Assembly: GCA_902363665.1 (NCBI GenBank)
Contig: CABJAW010000005.1
Coordinates: forward strand, 186,001 to 250,000
Length of the DNA stretch: 64,000 bases
Source: Lachnospiraceae bacterium
Lineage (GTDB): Bacteria; Bacillota; Clostridia; Lachnospirales; Lachnospiraceae
Direction: 5' to 3'
Shown: in pieces, positions 8,494-17,599 of the stretch
Numbering within the stretch: the stretch's first letter is position 1
Layout: the number at the start of each line of letters is the position of its first letter
Notes under the pieces: generated by a model
Databases searched by the model: none
What the model was told of the DNA's origin: nothing
Seen by the model: the letters and a program-made list of their open reading frames with translations, nothing else
Program-made: the position numbers and the translations under genes

Positions 8494-9378
8494 ATGAAAG
8501 GAACAAATCGAAAAAAAATGTCGGGAAGGCTGACTTTTTTCCTGTTTACGCTGATCCCGGTCATATTGTATACATTTTTTTACGTCGTATCTGTTATAAA
8601 CGGTGTGCGCTACAGCTTTACTGACTGGGACGGAATGGCGCAGAAGTTTAATTTTATCGGGTTGAAGAATTATCAGACCTTATTTAAAAATCCTTATTTC
8701 TGGAATTCACTTAAGACAACGGTTCTCTACAGCATTATGTTGGTAATCGGAGTTATTGTCACTTCTTTGATCCTGTCTATTTCGCTGAATTCACTGAAAG
8801 CGTTTAAAACACTGACAAAATCCATTTATTTTGTGCCGGCGATGATCGGAGGCGTGACAATAGCGCTGATCTGGGACCAGCTGTATTACCGGGTGCTTCC
8901 GGTGATCGGAAAGGCACTGGGAATCGGCTGGCTGTCGAACAGTCTTTTGATGACCGGAAAGACGGCGCTTCCTGCAGTCGTGTTCGTGCAGGTATGGCAG
9001 GCAGTTGCAATGCCGACCGTCATTTTTATTGCAGGTCTGCAGCAGATTCCGGATGAGCAGTATGAATCTGCAAAGATCGATGGCGCTACGGCATTTCAGA
9101 GGTTCCGTTATGTGACGCTTCCGTATCTGCTGCCGACGGTAACGGTCAATCTGGTTCTGACAATTAAGCAGGGCTTTACCTCCTTCGATTTCCCGTATGC
9201 GCTGACCGGTGGGGGTCCGGTGCGGGCGACAGAGGTGATCGGTATCCTGATTTACAACGATGCGTTTAAAAATATGCGTTTCTCACTGGCGAATGCGGAG
9301 GCCTGCGTCCTGTTTGTAATTGTGGCGCTGTTTTCTCTGACGCAGCTGAAACTGACGAGTAAAGGAGGTACAGACTGA
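8494..9378 (+). CDS. CUT1 ABC transporter permease (MalF type)
   Basis: Inner-membrane permease of a carbohydrate importer, 294 residues from the ATG at 8494, which has AAAAGGAG upstream. An earlier in-frame ATG at 8446 sits in the hairpin and lacks a ribosome-binding site. Six hydrophobic segments are visible, starting FLFTLIPVILYTFFYVV. The EAA loop reads EQYESAKIDGATAFQRF, contacting the ATPase. No ATPase gene is nearby, so a shared MsmX-type ATPase is expected. It overlaps the next permease by one base (TGATG). Confidence 0.93.
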   Translation: MKGTNRKKMSGRLTFFLFTLIPVILYTFFYVVSVINGVRYSFTDWDGMAQKFNFIGLKNYQTLFKNPYFWNSLKTTVLYSIMLVIGVIVTSLILSISLNSLKAFKTLTKSIYFVPAMIGGVTIALIWDQLYYRVLPVIGKALGIGWLSNSLLMTGKTALPAVVFVQVWQAVAMPTVIFIAGLQQIPDEQYESAKIDGATAFQRFRYVTLPYLLPTVTVNLVLTIKQGFTSFDFPYALTGGGPVRATEVIGILIYNDAFKNMRFSLANAEACVLFVIVALFSLTQLKLTSKGGTD

Positions 9379-10220
9379 TGAAAAAAGCAGGTAAAGATGA
9401 GCGGGTCTGGCTGGTACTGCGCAATATTATTCTTTTATGCGGTCTGATCCTGATTCTGTTTCCGCTCTGGCTGGTCTTGATCAATTCCTTCAAAACGCTG
9501 GAAGAGGCCGGAAAAAATTTCTTTGCACTTCCGTCCAGATTGAATTTTGACAATTATCTGGAGCTTTTTGCAAACAGTAACTACTGGATTTTTTTGCGGA
9601 ATTCGCTTAAAATTACAGTGATTTCAATAACCTTGATTCTGATTCTCGTTCCGTCCGTTTCTTATGCGATCGCACGGAATTTTAATAAAAAATATTATAA
9701 AACGATCTATTACTATCTTTTGTTGGGACTCTTTATTCCGTCACAGGTTGTATTGCTTCCGGTGACAAAGATGATGTCGAAGCTGAACATGCTCAATCAC
9801 GGCGGACTGATCATTCTGTATGCAGCGTTCAGTCTGACACAGGGCGTATTCCTGTTTGTCAACTACATCCGCGGACTTCCGTATGAAATCGAGGAATCGG
9901 CACAGATCGATGGCTGCAGCGTATTTCAGACGTATGTAAGAATTGTGCTTCCGCTCGTAAAGCCGATGATTTCCACCCTGCTGATCATGGATGTCTTATG
10001 GATCTGGAATGACTTCATGCTTCCTCTTCTGATCCTGAACCGGACCCAGGAGATCTGGACCCTGCCGCTGTTTCAGTACAACTTTAAGACGGAATATTCG
10101 TTTAACTATACGATGGCCTTTACCGCTTACCTGCTTGCGATGCTGCCGATGCTGATCATTTACTGCATGGGACAGAAATACATTGTGAAGGGTCTGACTG
10201 CAGGATCTGTGAAAGGATGA
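9378..10220 (+). CDS. CUT1 ABC transporter permease (MalG type)
   Basis: Second permease of the importer, 280 residues with about six membrane helices beginning IILLCGLILILFPLWLVLI. The EAA motif is EIEESAQIDGCSVFQTYVRI, and the family-typical C-terminus GLTAGSVKG is present. Translationally coupled to the upstream permease through a TGATG overlap. The response-regulator gene follows after a 223 bp purine-rich gap. Confidence 0.93.
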   Translation: MKKAGKDERVWLVLRNIILLCGLILILFPLWLVLINSFKTLEEAGKNFFALPSRLNFDNYLELFANSNYWIFLRNSLKITVISITLILILVPSVSYAIARNFNKKYYKTIYYYLLLGLFIPSQVVLLPVTKMMSKLNMLNHGGLIILYAAFSLTQGVFLFVNYIRGLPYEIEESAQIDGCSVFQTYVRIVLPLVKPMISTLLIMDVLWIWNDFMLPLLILNRTQEIWTLPLFQYNFKTEYSFNYTMAFTAYLLAMLPMLIIYCMGQKYIVKGLTAGSVKG

Positions 10221-10443
10221 GTAAGACAGCAGGAAGTCAGAAAATGTGAGAAAAAACAAGAACAGTAAAAGCGGCAGATGGCGGAAGCTAACAAAGAAAA
10301 AATACAAAGGAAAGATGGCCAGGTAGACAAAGAAAGGTAGGCACAGACATCAAAGAAAAAGTACAGGATGGTGAGCGTCAGGAGAAGGAAAACGAGCGGC
10401 GAAGATCAGATAAAAAGGATGCAGGAAAGGAGTGCGCTTCAGG
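10221..10443 (+). other. Purine-rich spacer before the response regulator
   Basis: The + strand of this gap is dominated by A and G with very few pyrimidine runs, for example AAAAAACAAGAACAG and AAAGAAAAAATACAAAGG. No hairpin terminator, promoter pair or coding frame is evident. The transcript would be nearly unstructured. It ends in the AAAGGAG ribosome-binding site of the regulator. Confidence 0.4.
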
Positions 10444-12006
10444 ATGAAGCTTCTGGTAGTTGAGGATGAATTATATGCCAGAGAGGCGCTGGTACGGCAG
10501 ATTAAAAAGTATGATGTCACACATGTATTTGAAATTTATCAGGCCGCAAACGGAGCAGAGGGCTGGGAGATCTGTCAGAAGGAGGATCCGGAGCTCGTGC
10601 TGACGGATATCCGGATGCCAAAGATGGATGGTCTGCAGCTGCTTGAACAGATCCGGCTGGACGGACGGAAGACAAAGGTGATTATTTTAAGTGCGTACTC
10701 GGATTTTGGATATGCGCGCAGTGCGCTTTCCAATGGTGCATTTGATTATCTGCTCAAGCCGATCGATGATGAAATGCTTGCAAAATGTCTGAATCGTCTG
10801 ATGGAACAGCATCGGACGGAGCGGAAAGAGGCGCTTTTGTCCGGGCGGGATATGGCAACGCAGTATCTTCTGAAAAGCATCCGAACACCCGGTTACTCCG
10901 GGTTTGTAGAAAAAACGGTATTTGCACGTACGTTTCCGTCGTACCAGCTGGGAGTCATCTTTTTTGTGGCAGACAGTCAGAATGCAGAACGAAATATTTC
11001 GGAAGCAGCAAGGGAGAAGTTTCCGGGTGCGCTGGAACGGGAGTATGGAGCAGCATTTCTGACAAAGCTGAGATTTCTTGAACTGGAATCCGGGCTTTGG
11101 GTGCTGGTGATCCGCCCGGAAGGGGATACACTGTTTTTGTGGAGAAGAATCCGGAAGATCCTGGAAGAAGCGGGACTGAATGTGAGGATCGGTGTGAGCG
11201 CTGTGCAAAGCACCGGAGCTTCTCCAGGAACGGCCTGCAAAGAGGTGATGGATCTTCTGAAATGCAGGCTGAATCAGAAAGAATCGATTTTATTTGCGGA
11301 GCGCCAGGAAAAAGAAGTACAGATGGAATACTATCTGCCGAAAGCGCAGGAGGATCTGCTGGAAAAAGCGCTGGAGTACGGAAACAGTCAGAAAACACAG
11401 GAAGTGCTGGATGAGATTTTTGAAGGCGTAAACAACAGTCTTCCGATACGGTGTGACTGTCTGGAGCTTTTATATTCACAGATCATGGTACTGTATCGGC
11501 GTGCGATTAGTCTTGAAGAAACATCGGCAGAGCTGGAAAAGGGAACCGAAAGGCTGATGCAGTTTGATACGCTTAATGATCTGCGGGATTATCTGAAACG
11601 GATTGCATCCGGCATCTGTCGGATGAGAGGAGTGTCTTCTGATGCGGAATCAAAACCGGCACAAAGCGGCAATGAGATCGTGGAAAAGATGACGGCATAT
11701 GCTATGGAGCATTACAGCATGGACATTACTGTGCGCGAGCTGGCGGAGTCGGTATTTTTTATGAACCAGAACTATATCAGCCATCTGTTCGCAGAAAAGA
11801 AAGGAATCAGCTTTTCCGCATTTCTGCGGCAGGTCCGGATCAGTCATGCAAAAGAGCTTCTGAAAGAGGAAAAGTGGTCCGTGACGGAAGTGGCCGCAAT
11901 GGTCGGTTACAACGATACGTCCCAGTTTATCCGGATCTTCCGGCAGGAGGTCGGGGTGACGCCGAAGAAGTACCGGGCAACAGAGGGCAACTTGTCTGAC
12001 TCATGA
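10444..12006 (+). CDS. Two-component response regulator, AraC type (YesN family)
   Basis: Cytoplasmic DNA-binding regulator, about 520 residues. The receiver domain begins MKLLVVEDELYAREAL; the phospho-acceptor is Asp55 in LTDIRMPKMDG, with the conserved Lys in YLLKPID. A long middle region is followed by a C-terminal AraC HTH pair (VRELAESVFFMNQNYISHLF and VTEVAAMVGYNDTSQFIRIF). ATG 10444 is preferred: AAAGGAG ends about 11 bp upstream; the GTG at 10432 overlaps that site. Its kinase is probably the divergent gene at 3940-5889, and the direct repeats at 6028 are its candidate target. Confidence 0.93.
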   Translation: MKLLVVEDELYAREALVRQIKKYDVTHVFEIYQAANGAEGWEICQKEDPELVLTDIRMPKMDGLQLLEQIRLDGRKTKVIILSAYSDFGYARSALSNGAFDYLLKPIDDEMLAKCLNRLMEQHRTERKEALLSGRDMATQYLLKSIRTPGYSGFVEKTVFARTFPSYQLGVIFFVADSQNAERNISEAAREKFPGALEREYGAAFLTKLRFLELESGLWVLVIRPEGDTLFLWRRIRKILEEAGLNVRIGVSAVQSTGASPGTACKEVMDLLKCRLNQKESILFAERQEKEVQMEYYLPKAQEDLLEKALEYGNSQKTQEVLDEIFEGVNNSLPIRCDCLELLYSQIMVLYRRAISLEETSAELEKGTERLMQFDTLNDLRDYLKRIASGICRMRGVSSDAESKPAQSGNEIVEKMTAYAMEHYSMDITVRELAESVFFMNQNYISHLFAEKKGISFSAFLRQVRISHAKELLKEEKWSVTEVAAMVGYNDTSQFIRIFRQEVGVTPKKYRATEGNLSDS

Positions 12007-12022
12007 AACAATAACAGAATTT

Positions 12023-12166
12023 GTAACTGTTCAGAGCCAAGCAGATTTTCATGCAAAAGTGTGAATCATGCTTGCATGAATGAACACTTTTACATGGAAA
12101 TCTATTTGGCGGATACGCCACACCGACGAAATGCGCAGCATTTTGGAGGTGGTTCTGAACAGTTAC
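12023..12166 (+). mobile_element. Miniature inverted-repeat element, copy 1 (IS66-like ends)
   Basis: A 144 bp non-coding element beginning GTAACTGTTCAGAGCCAA and ending in the imperfect inverse TTCTGAACAGTTAC. It is flanked on both sides by the 8 bp direct repeat CAGAATTT (12015-12022 and 12167-12174). The interior contains a hairpin (about 12047-12100) and a segment, GGCGGATACGCCACACCGAC, shared with copy 2 in inverted orientation. GTAA tips and 8 bp duplications are the hallmarks of IS66-family transposition. No transposase lies within it. Confidence 0.85.
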
Positions 12167-12280
12167 CAGAATTTATTTGTATCTGGGCCAAAGGGGATAA
12201 CTATTGTCAGAACAGGATTCAAAAATCTGCAGGAAGTTACAGAGCATGTGTGGAAGAAGCGGAAAAAGGAGGAGGCATCT

Positions 12281-13645
12281 GTGGAAAAAAACGAACGAGA
12301 AGAGATCCGGCGGTGGATCACTGCGCAGGAAGCGGCGATGAAGCAGGATTTGTCGCAGCTGGTGGAAATTCCAAGTGTGGCAGCGGAAGAGAACGATATT
12401 CCGGGTGCACCATTTGGAACGCAATGCCGCAGGGTGCTGGAGAAAATGCGGGAGATCGGTATGCGGGAAGCGTTTCGCTGTGAGGATGTGGATGGCTACT
12501 GCCTCTGCCTGACAGCCGGTGCAGGCATGCATGAGATCGGCATCTGGAATCACCTCGATGTTGTACCGGAAGGAGACGGCTGGGAATATCCGCCGTATGA
12601 ATGTACAGAGAAAAACGGTTATCTGATCGGGCGTGGTGTACAGGACAACAAGGGACCGGCAATTGCCGTGCTGTATGCAATGAAATACTGCTGTGAGCAT
12701 GGATGGCTTCGAAACATCCGGGTGCGTCAGATTCTTGGCTGCCAGGAGGAGAGCGGGATGAAGGATGTGGATTACTATCTTTCCCGTTATCCGGCACCGG
12801 AGTATTCGTTTGTGGCAGACTGCGGATTTCCGGTCTGCTGCGGGGAGAAGGGACATTATCATGTGACACTTCGAACAGTGGAAAGGCTGGGAGGTTTCAA
12901 AGATTTTTCAGGTGGAACAGTGCCGAACAGCGTGCCGTCGCATGCGAAGGTTGTACTTGATGATGGAGTACATCTGGAGGCAGACGGAATCGGAGGGCAT
13001 GCAGCGTTTCCGGACGGGACGGTGAACGCATTCCATGTACTGTGCCAGAAGCTTGAGGCGGAGAAAGTCATGCGGGAACTGCCGGAGAAGACACAGGTGG
13101 CGATCCGGTTTTTAAGTGAAATATCAGAGGATGGCTACGGAGAAGCACTCGGAATCGCGTGCGCAGATGAGATTTCAGGAAAGCTGACCTGCAATGCAGG
13201 CGTGGCGTACCTGAAGGATGGGAATCTGACACTTTTGCTGGATATCCGCTATCCGGTGACGCTGACAGCAGATGCATTTCTGAAAAAGCTGACGGACCGT
13301 GCCGGGGCGGCTGGTTTTGAGGTGATACATACCGCAGATTCTGCCCCTTATTATATGGAAAAAACACATCCATTTGTAAGAATTTTGATGAATGCGTGGA
13401 GAGAGACAACCCAAAAAGAAGGGGAGCCGTTTGTGATGGGCGGCGGCACGTATGCGCGGAAGATTCCGCGGGCAGTAGCATTTGGTCCGGGACAGGAACG
13501 CGATTTATCGGTGATCGGCCTGAAGGAAGGACATGGGAACTGCCACTGCGCAGACGAAGCGGAGTCAGTGGAAAATATAAAACGGGCGGTGGAGATTTAT
13601 ATCGCTGCGATCAGGAAGATTGATGAGGCGTTTGAACGCAGATAA
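12281..13645 (+). CDS. M20 family dipeptidase (PepV-like)
   Basis: Cytoplasmic zinc dipeptidase or aminoacylase of the M20 family. From GTG 12281 it has 454 residues, close to the family norm; AAAAGGAGG at 12264-12272 fixes the start. The open frame continues upstream into the mobile element, but those residues are not homologous. Motifs in order: LVEIPSV, the metal histidine and catalytic Asp in GIWNHLDVVPEGDGW, GRGVQDNKGPAIAV with the bridging Asp, the catalytic Glu in GCQEESGMKD, and the C-terminal metal His in LKEGHGNCH. It follows the transport operon, separated by the miniature element, so co-transcription is uncertain. Confidence 0.88.
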   Translation: MEKNEREEIRRWITAQEAAMKQDLSQLVEIPSVAAEENDIPGAPFGTQCRRVLEKMREIGMREAFRCEDVDGYCLCLTAGAGMHEIGIWNHLDVVPEGDGWEYPPYECTEKNGYLIGRGVQDNKGPAIAVLYAMKYCCEHGWLRNIRVRQILGCQEESGMKDVDYYLSRYPAPEYSFVADCGFPVCCGEKGHYHVTLRTVERLGGFKDFSGGTVPNSVPSHAKVVLDDGVHLEADGIGGHAAFPDGTVNAFHVLCQKLEAEKVMRELPEKTQVAIRFLSEISEDGYGEALGIACADEISGKLTCNAGVAYLKDGNLTLLLDIRYPVTLTADAFLKKLTDRAGAAGFEVIHTADSAPYYMEKTHPFVRILMNAWRETTQKEGEPFVMGGGTYARKIPRAVAFGPGQERDLSVIGLKEGHGNCHCADEAESVENIKRAVEIYIAAIRKIDEAFERR

Positions 13646-13648
13646 GCA

Positions 13649-13687
13649 TTCACCTGCGTCAAGTGCGCGGAGCACTAAGCGGTGTAA
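13649..13687 (+). promoter_or_regulatory. Nested hairpin between peptidase and reductase genes
   Basis: TTCACC (13649-13654) pairs with GGTGTAA (13681-13687), and inside it AAGTGC (13661-13666) pairs with GCACT (13672-13676). There is no T-tract, so it is more likely a processing or stabilising structure, or a short palindromic repeat, than a terminator. Confidence 0.4.
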
Positions 13688-13734
13688 GCTGAAAAAAGTA
13701 AAGCAGAAAAACAGAAATGAAGGAGGACACAAAA

Positions 13735-14652
13735 ATGAAGATGTTTCAGATCAGTGACAAATTAGGTGAGGTTTCCAGAATCGGAATCGGATGCATGCGC
13801 ATCACAGGGCTTCCGGATGAGAAGGCGGTACGCGCCCTGATTGAGGGTTCGATGGAGCTTGGCATCAATTTTTTTGACCACGCGGATATTTACGCGGGCG
13901 GTGAGGCAGAAGCAGTATTTGGCAATGCCCTGACACCGGAACTGAGAGAAAAAATGGTAATCCAGACGAAATGCGCGATTCGTCCGGGGATCTGTTATGA
14001 TTTCTCAAAAGAGTATATTTTAAATTCTGTGGACGGCAGCCTGAAGCGTCTGAAAACAGATTATATCGATATTCTGCTGTTGCACCGTCCGGATGCGCTG
14101 ATGGAGCCGGAAGAGGTAGCGGAAGCATTTGATATTCTGGAGAAATCCGGCAAGGTAAAAGTATTTGGCGTCAGCAACCACAATCCGATGCAGATCGAAC
14201 TGCTGAATCAGTACTGTGGCGGAAAAATCTGCATCGATCAGATCCAGTTCTCCGCGGCACACTGCCCGACAATTGATGCAGGCCTGAACGTCAATATCCA
14301 CAACGATGCCGGCTGCAGCCGCGACGGAAGTCTGATCGAGTATGCACGCCTGAAAAAGCTGACGCTGCAGGCATGGTCTCCGTTCCAGTACGGCATGTTT
14401 GAGGGAATCTTTATCGGAAATGAGAAATTCCCGGAACTGAATAAGGTACTCGACGAGCTTTCTGAAAAATATGGTGTCACCCAGAATGCGATCGCGACTG
14501 CATGGATCCTGCGCCATCCGGCCGGCATCCAGACGATCGTTGGCAGCACAAATCTGAAGCGGATTCAGGATATCAGCAAGGCAGCAGACATTACGCTGAC
14601 CCGCGAAGAGTGGTACCGCGTTTACCTTGCAGCTGGAAAACTGCTGCCGTAA
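13735..14652 (+). CDS. Aldo/keto reductase
   Basis: NAD(P)H-dependent oxidoreductase with a TIM barrel, 305 residues. The catalytic tetrad is visible: Asp and Tyr in NFFDHADIYAGGE, Lys in VIQTKCAIRPG, and His in DILLLHRPDAL. The cofactor region is TIVGSTNLKRIQDI near the C-terminus. It resembles the YdhF group of general reductases. The ATG at 13735 is chosen because GAAGGAGG (13718-13725) precedes it; an upstream ATG at 13717 overlaps that site. The substrate is unknown. Confidence 0.93.
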   Translation: MKMFQISDKLGEVSRIGIGCMRITGLPDEKAVRALIEGSMELGINFFDHADIYAGGEAEAVFGNALTPELREKMVIQTKCAIRPGICYDFSKEYILNSVDGSLKRLKTDYIDILLLHRPDALMEPEEVAEAFDILEKSGKVKVFGVSNHNPMQIELLNQYCGGKICIDQIQFSAAHCPTIDAGLNVNIHNDAGCSRDGSLIEYARLKKLTLQAWSPFQYGMFEGIFIGNEKFPELNKVLDELSEKYGVTQNAIATAWILRHPAGIQTIVGSTNLKRIQDISKAADITLTREEWYRVYLAAGKLLP

Positions 14653-14750
14653 AATATAAAGGAAAGCAATTAACAGAGATATTTAACCGAATCAGTGGAG
14701 GCACCTGCGAAATTGCGAGAAGTAATAAGGTGTGGATGATTTACAGATAT

Positions 14751-14779
14751 CATGAGCAGACGTACTGATTCTGCTCATG
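14751..14779 (+). terminator. Hairpin downstream of the reductase gene
   Basis: CATGAGCAG (14751-14759) and CTGCTCATG (14771-14779) form a perfect 9 bp stem with an 11 nt loop. No T-run follows, so it is either a weak terminator or an RNA-stability hairpin. Confidence 0.4.
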
Positions 14780-14828
14780 AGTGAGAGGACGGTTCGGAAT
14801 ATCTGCCATGATTCAGGAGTGAACTATT

Positions 14829-16226
14829 ATGGAAGAGAAAATTTATCGAAGCTATATCGAGATTTTAAAAGAAGAACTGGTACCGGCACTTGGCTGTACG
14901 GAGCCGATCGCGATCGCTTATGCAGCGGCGAAGGCAGCTGAGGTATTGAAGGAATCCAATGGAGAGAAAGTTCAAATCGCGGAGCATAAGACGGAAGAAA
15001 AGGCAGGCACCGCTGATAGAAACGGAGCAAAATCCGCATCACAGACCGCACTGGATAACTGCAATGGCCACCTCGACGTTTACTGCAGCGGCAACATCAT
15101 CAAAAATGTAAAGAGTGTGACCGTGCCAAATTCCGGCGGAATGCGCGGAATCGAGGCAGCAGCCCTGCTCGGCCTGGTGGGAGGCGATGCATCAAGAAAA
15201 CTGGAAGTACTGGAGAGTATCACTGAGGAACAGCGTGAGGAAACCAGACGTCTTCTGGAGAAAAAATTCTGTACCTGCTATCTGCAGGAAGGTGTCGCAA
15301 ACCTTTATATTCGGGCAGAGCTGACGCTGGAAGGGCACAGTGCATGCGTTACGATCGAAGATAAGCATACAAATATCATTAAGATCGAAAAAGACGGTGT
15401 GGTACTCTTTGAAAAAGCGCGCAAAGCAGAAGCGGATGCCGGTGCAAAGGAGCAGAGCGATAAGCGCGCACTTTTGAATGTGGCAGATATCCTGCGGTTT
15501 GCTGATGAGGTACGCATCGAGGATATCAAAGATGTAATCGGAAGACAGATCGAGATGAATACCGCAATTTCAGAAGAAGGGTTGCGCAATCCTTACGGCG
15601 CAGAAGTAGGCCGTACGCTTTTGTATGCATATGGTGATGATATTAAGATTCGTGCAAAGGCAAAAGCGGCAGCCGGATCGGATGCCAGGATGAATGGCTG
15701 CTCCATGCCGGTTGTCATTAATTCCGGAAGCGGCAATCAGGGCATGACGTGCTCCCTGCCGGTCATCGAGTATGCGAAGGAACTCAAAGTATCCAAAGAT
15801 AAGCTGTACCGCGCACTTGTAGTGAGCAACCTGGTGGCGATTCATCAGAAATCCTACATTGGCAGTCTTTCGGCATACTGCGGGGCGGTCAGTGCAGCGT
15901 GTGGAGCCGGAGCGGCGATTGCGTGGTTAAACGGAGGCGATTATGAAGCGGTTGCGCGCACGATCACAAACGCACTTGCAAACACGAGCGGAATGGTCTG
16001 CGACGGGGCGAAATCCTCGTGTGCAGCGAAGATCGCATCGGCAGTCGATGCGGCAATTATGGCCTACACGCTTGAGAGTGCAAACCACTGCTTCCAGCCG
16101 GGCGAAGGACTTGTGAAAGATAACGTCGAAGATACGATTCGAAATATGGGATACGTCGGAAGAGTCGGCATGAAAGATACGGATGTGACGATTTTGAATC
16201 TCATGATCGATCAGCAGCAGGCGTGA
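14829..16226 (+). CDS. L-cysteine desulfidase-like protein (YhaM/CdsB, UPF0597 family)
   Basis: Member of the iron-sulfur serine-dehydratase-alpha-like family that includes L-cysteine desulfidase, which releases sulfide, pyruvate and ammonia. Visible family features: VPALGCTEPIAIAYAAAKA with the first Cys, VPNSGGMRGIEAAALLGL, NAGSG-like INSGSGNQGMTCSLPV, and CDGAKSSCAAKIASA with further Cys. At 465 residues it is about 30 longer than usual because of a charged insert (about residues 45-75, including KTEEKAGTADRN) absent from typical family members. Start after AGGAGTGAAC. It stands between two hairpin regions and is probably monocistronic. Confidence 0.85.
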   Translation: MEEKIYRSYIEILKEELVPALGCTEPIAIAYAAAKAAEVLKESNGEKVQIAEHKTEEKAGTADRNGAKSASQTALDNCNGHLDVYCSGNIIKNVKSVTVPNSGGMRGIEAAALLGLVGGDASRKLEVLESITEEQREETRRLLEKKFCTCYLQEGVANLYIRAELTLEGHSACVTIEDKHTNIIKIEKDGVVLFEKARKAEADAGAKEQSDKRALLNVADILRFADEVRIEDIKDVIGRQIEMNTAISEEGLRNPYGAEVGRTLLYAYGDDIKIRAKAKAAAGSDARMNGCSMPVVINSGSGNQGMTCSLPVIEYAKELKVSKDKLYRALVVSNLVAIHQKSYIGSLSAYCGAVSAACGAGAAIAWLNGGDYEAVARTITNALANTSGMVCDGAKSSCAAKIASAVDAAIMAYTLESANHCFQPGEGLVKDNVEDTIRNMGYVGRVGMKDTDVTILNLMIDQQQA

Positions 16227-16300
16227 AATGTTTTTCAGGCAGCACGTATTTGTCTGTGACAGAAAGAAAAATAAGATTTTTGTTTTTGAATATAAAGTGC

Positions 16301-16329
16301 TTTACAGTGTTAAAGTAACGTGCTAAGAT
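16301..16329 (+). promoter_or_regulatory. Predicted sigma-A promoter of the yerC-like gene
   Basis: TTTACA (16301-16306), a 17 bp spacer and TAAGAT (16324-16329), about 45 bp before the start codon. Confidence 0.55.
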
Positions 16330-16372
16330 AGAGAAGGCGCAGCCAACTATATTTGCATGAGAGGGTAACCAT

Positions 16373-16690
16373 ATGAGTAAGAAAATACGGACCGAAGCAG
16401 TGGATGAGCTGTTTGACGCGATCCTGTGCCTGAAAGATAAAGAAGAGTGCTATACTTTTTTTGAAGATGTCTGCACAGTAAACGAGCTGCTTTCGCTGTC
16501 TCAGAGATTTGAAGTAGCACATATGCTCAAAGAGAAAAAGACATATCTGGAAATCGCAGAAAAGACGGGCGCTTCCACGGCGACGATCAGCCGGGTCAAC
16601 CGTTCACTGAATTACGGTAATGACGGGTATGAGATGGTATTCAGTCGTCTGAAAGAAAAAGAAGAGGCGGAAAAGCCGGAAGAAGAATAA
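16373..16690 (+). CDS. YerC/YecD family TrpR-related regulator
   Basis: Small DNA-binding protein of the TrpR-like YerC/YecD family, common in Firmicutes and of unknown target. It has 105 residues. The helix-turn-helix reads YLEIAEKTGASTATISRVNR, preceded by the family signature ELLSLSQRFEVAHML. The C-terminal tail is rich in Glu and Lys. A GAGGG ribosome-binding site precedes ATG. It ends just before a terminator shared with the convergent DUF1836 gene. Confidence 0.9.
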   Translation: MSKKIRTEAVDELFDAILCLKDKEECYTFFEDVCTVNELLSLSQRFEVAHMLKEKKTYLEIAEKTGASTATISRVNRSLNYGNDGYEMVFSRLKEKEEAEKPEEE

Positions 16691-16691
16691 G

Positions 16692-16758
16692 AAAAAACAG
16701 GAGCGAAAGCCGGTGCCACGAAAGCAGCAGGACATCCGGGCGGCGCTCCTGTTTTTTT
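16692..16758. terminator. Bidirectional terminator
   Basis: AAAAACAGGAGCG (16692-16704) pairs with CGCTCCTGTTTTT (from 16744), with a T-run to 16757 on the + strand and the A-run giving a T-run on the - strand. The long loop (about 40 nt) can fold further. It serves the two convergent genes on either side. Confidence 0.75.
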
Positions 16759-16764
16759 GTAAGC

Positions 16765-17373
16765 TCAGCTGTTTTTCTTTTTTTCCATCGCATCGATCAG
16801 CTGCTCGATCACTTCTTTCTTCAGATAAATATCAAAGCTGAGCAGACAGATAAACGCGAAGAGCTGAAGGGTATCGCGGTCCTCACCGTCGTAGTCTTTA
16901 AAAGAATTGGCTGCTGTGTGGAAGTTTTCCAGGATGTCATGGCCGATATCAGAGATATTTTCTTCACCGAGGCGAAAGACTTCTTTATAAATATCTTCCA
17001 TGCAAAAATCACTGTCACTGCCGAAAAATTCATCGCTGATGGGTTTTAAGATTGCCTGAATGTCCGTCAGGGGAAGGAAACCCTTCAGGTAATAGATGAA
17101 GATCAGCATATACATGTGCTCCTTGGAGTAACGTTTTTTCTCCGGCGGAGGCAGCAGTTTGTTTTTGGCATAATTGTTGATCATGGTCTTTGTGAGGATC
17201 TTATCGTCCTCAAAGCGCTTGGAATTGCTTAAGTGTTCTTCCATAAAGCCTGTGACCTGATCCATATACAGATTGATATGAGGGATTTCCGATGGCTGGA
17301 TGTGATTCAAATGAGCCAGGTTCCCAAGAATGTCCGTAAGAATTTTTGTATAATCCTGTTTCACGCATGTCAC
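16765..17373 (-). CDS. DUF1836 domain protein (MerR-like regulator)
   Basis: 202-residue DUF1836 protein, a family restricted mostly to Firmicutes and thought to bind DNA through a MerR-like winged helix. The segment ILTKTMINNYAKNKLLPPP followed by KRYSKEHMYMLIFIYYLKG resembles a MerR recognition region, with an all-helical C-terminal half. A clear promoter lies upstream on the - strand. Convergent with the yerC-like gene. Target unknown. Confidence 0.88.
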   Translation of the reverse strand: MTCVKQDYTKILTDILGNLAHLNHIQPSEIPHINLYMDQVTGFMEEHLSNSKRFEDDKILTKTMINNYAKNKLLPPPEKKRYSKEHMYMLIFIYYLKGFLPLTDIQAILKPISDEFFGSDSDFCMEDIYKEVFRLGEENISDIGHDILENFHTAANSFKDYDGEDRDTLQLFAFICLLSFDIYLKKEVIEQLIDAMEKKKNS

Positions 17374-17388
17374 CTCTCTAACTCTTTT

Positions 17389-17417
17389 ATTATATAGTCT
17401 TTAATACCAGATGACAA
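17389..17417 (-). promoter_or_regulatory. Predicted promoter of the DUF1836 gene
   Basis: On the - strand, TTGTCA (17417-17412) and TATAAT (17394-17389) are spaced by 17 bp, a near-consensus sigma-A promoter about 16 bp before the start codon, giving a very short leader. Confidence 0.7.
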
Positions 17418-17464
17418 GATGAAAATAACCATATCGGAAAAAATCTTTTTCGAAACGGAGACAC

Positions 17465-17493
17465 TTGCGCAAACAGGGGGAATCGGGTAGAAT
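17465..17493 (+). promoter_or_regulatory. Predicted promoter of the small ORF-pcrA unit
   Basis: TTGCGC (17465-17470), 17 bp spacer, TAGAAT (17488-17493). It lies about 105 bp before the small gene at 17600. Confidence 0.5.
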
Positions 17494-17599
17494 AGGTAAG
17501 GCGAAAAAAACTGTGCGGCATCATCGTATAAATGAGGAAGCGATTTATGTGAGCGGAAGCATTTTACGAAATCTGGCTGCAGCAGAAAGAGGAATAAAT

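Noticed and set aside
12080..12280. N-terminal extension of the M20 peptidase reaching back to ATG 12080
   Set aside because: The extension is translated miniature-element DNA and has no homology to the family; GTG 12281 has a strong ribosome-binding site and gives a normal-length enzyme.
14751..14850. tRNA-like fold around the 9 bp hairpin
   Set aside because: No cloverleaf arms, T-loop (TTCRA) or CCA end could be found; no tRNA or rRNA gene was recognised anywhere in the window.
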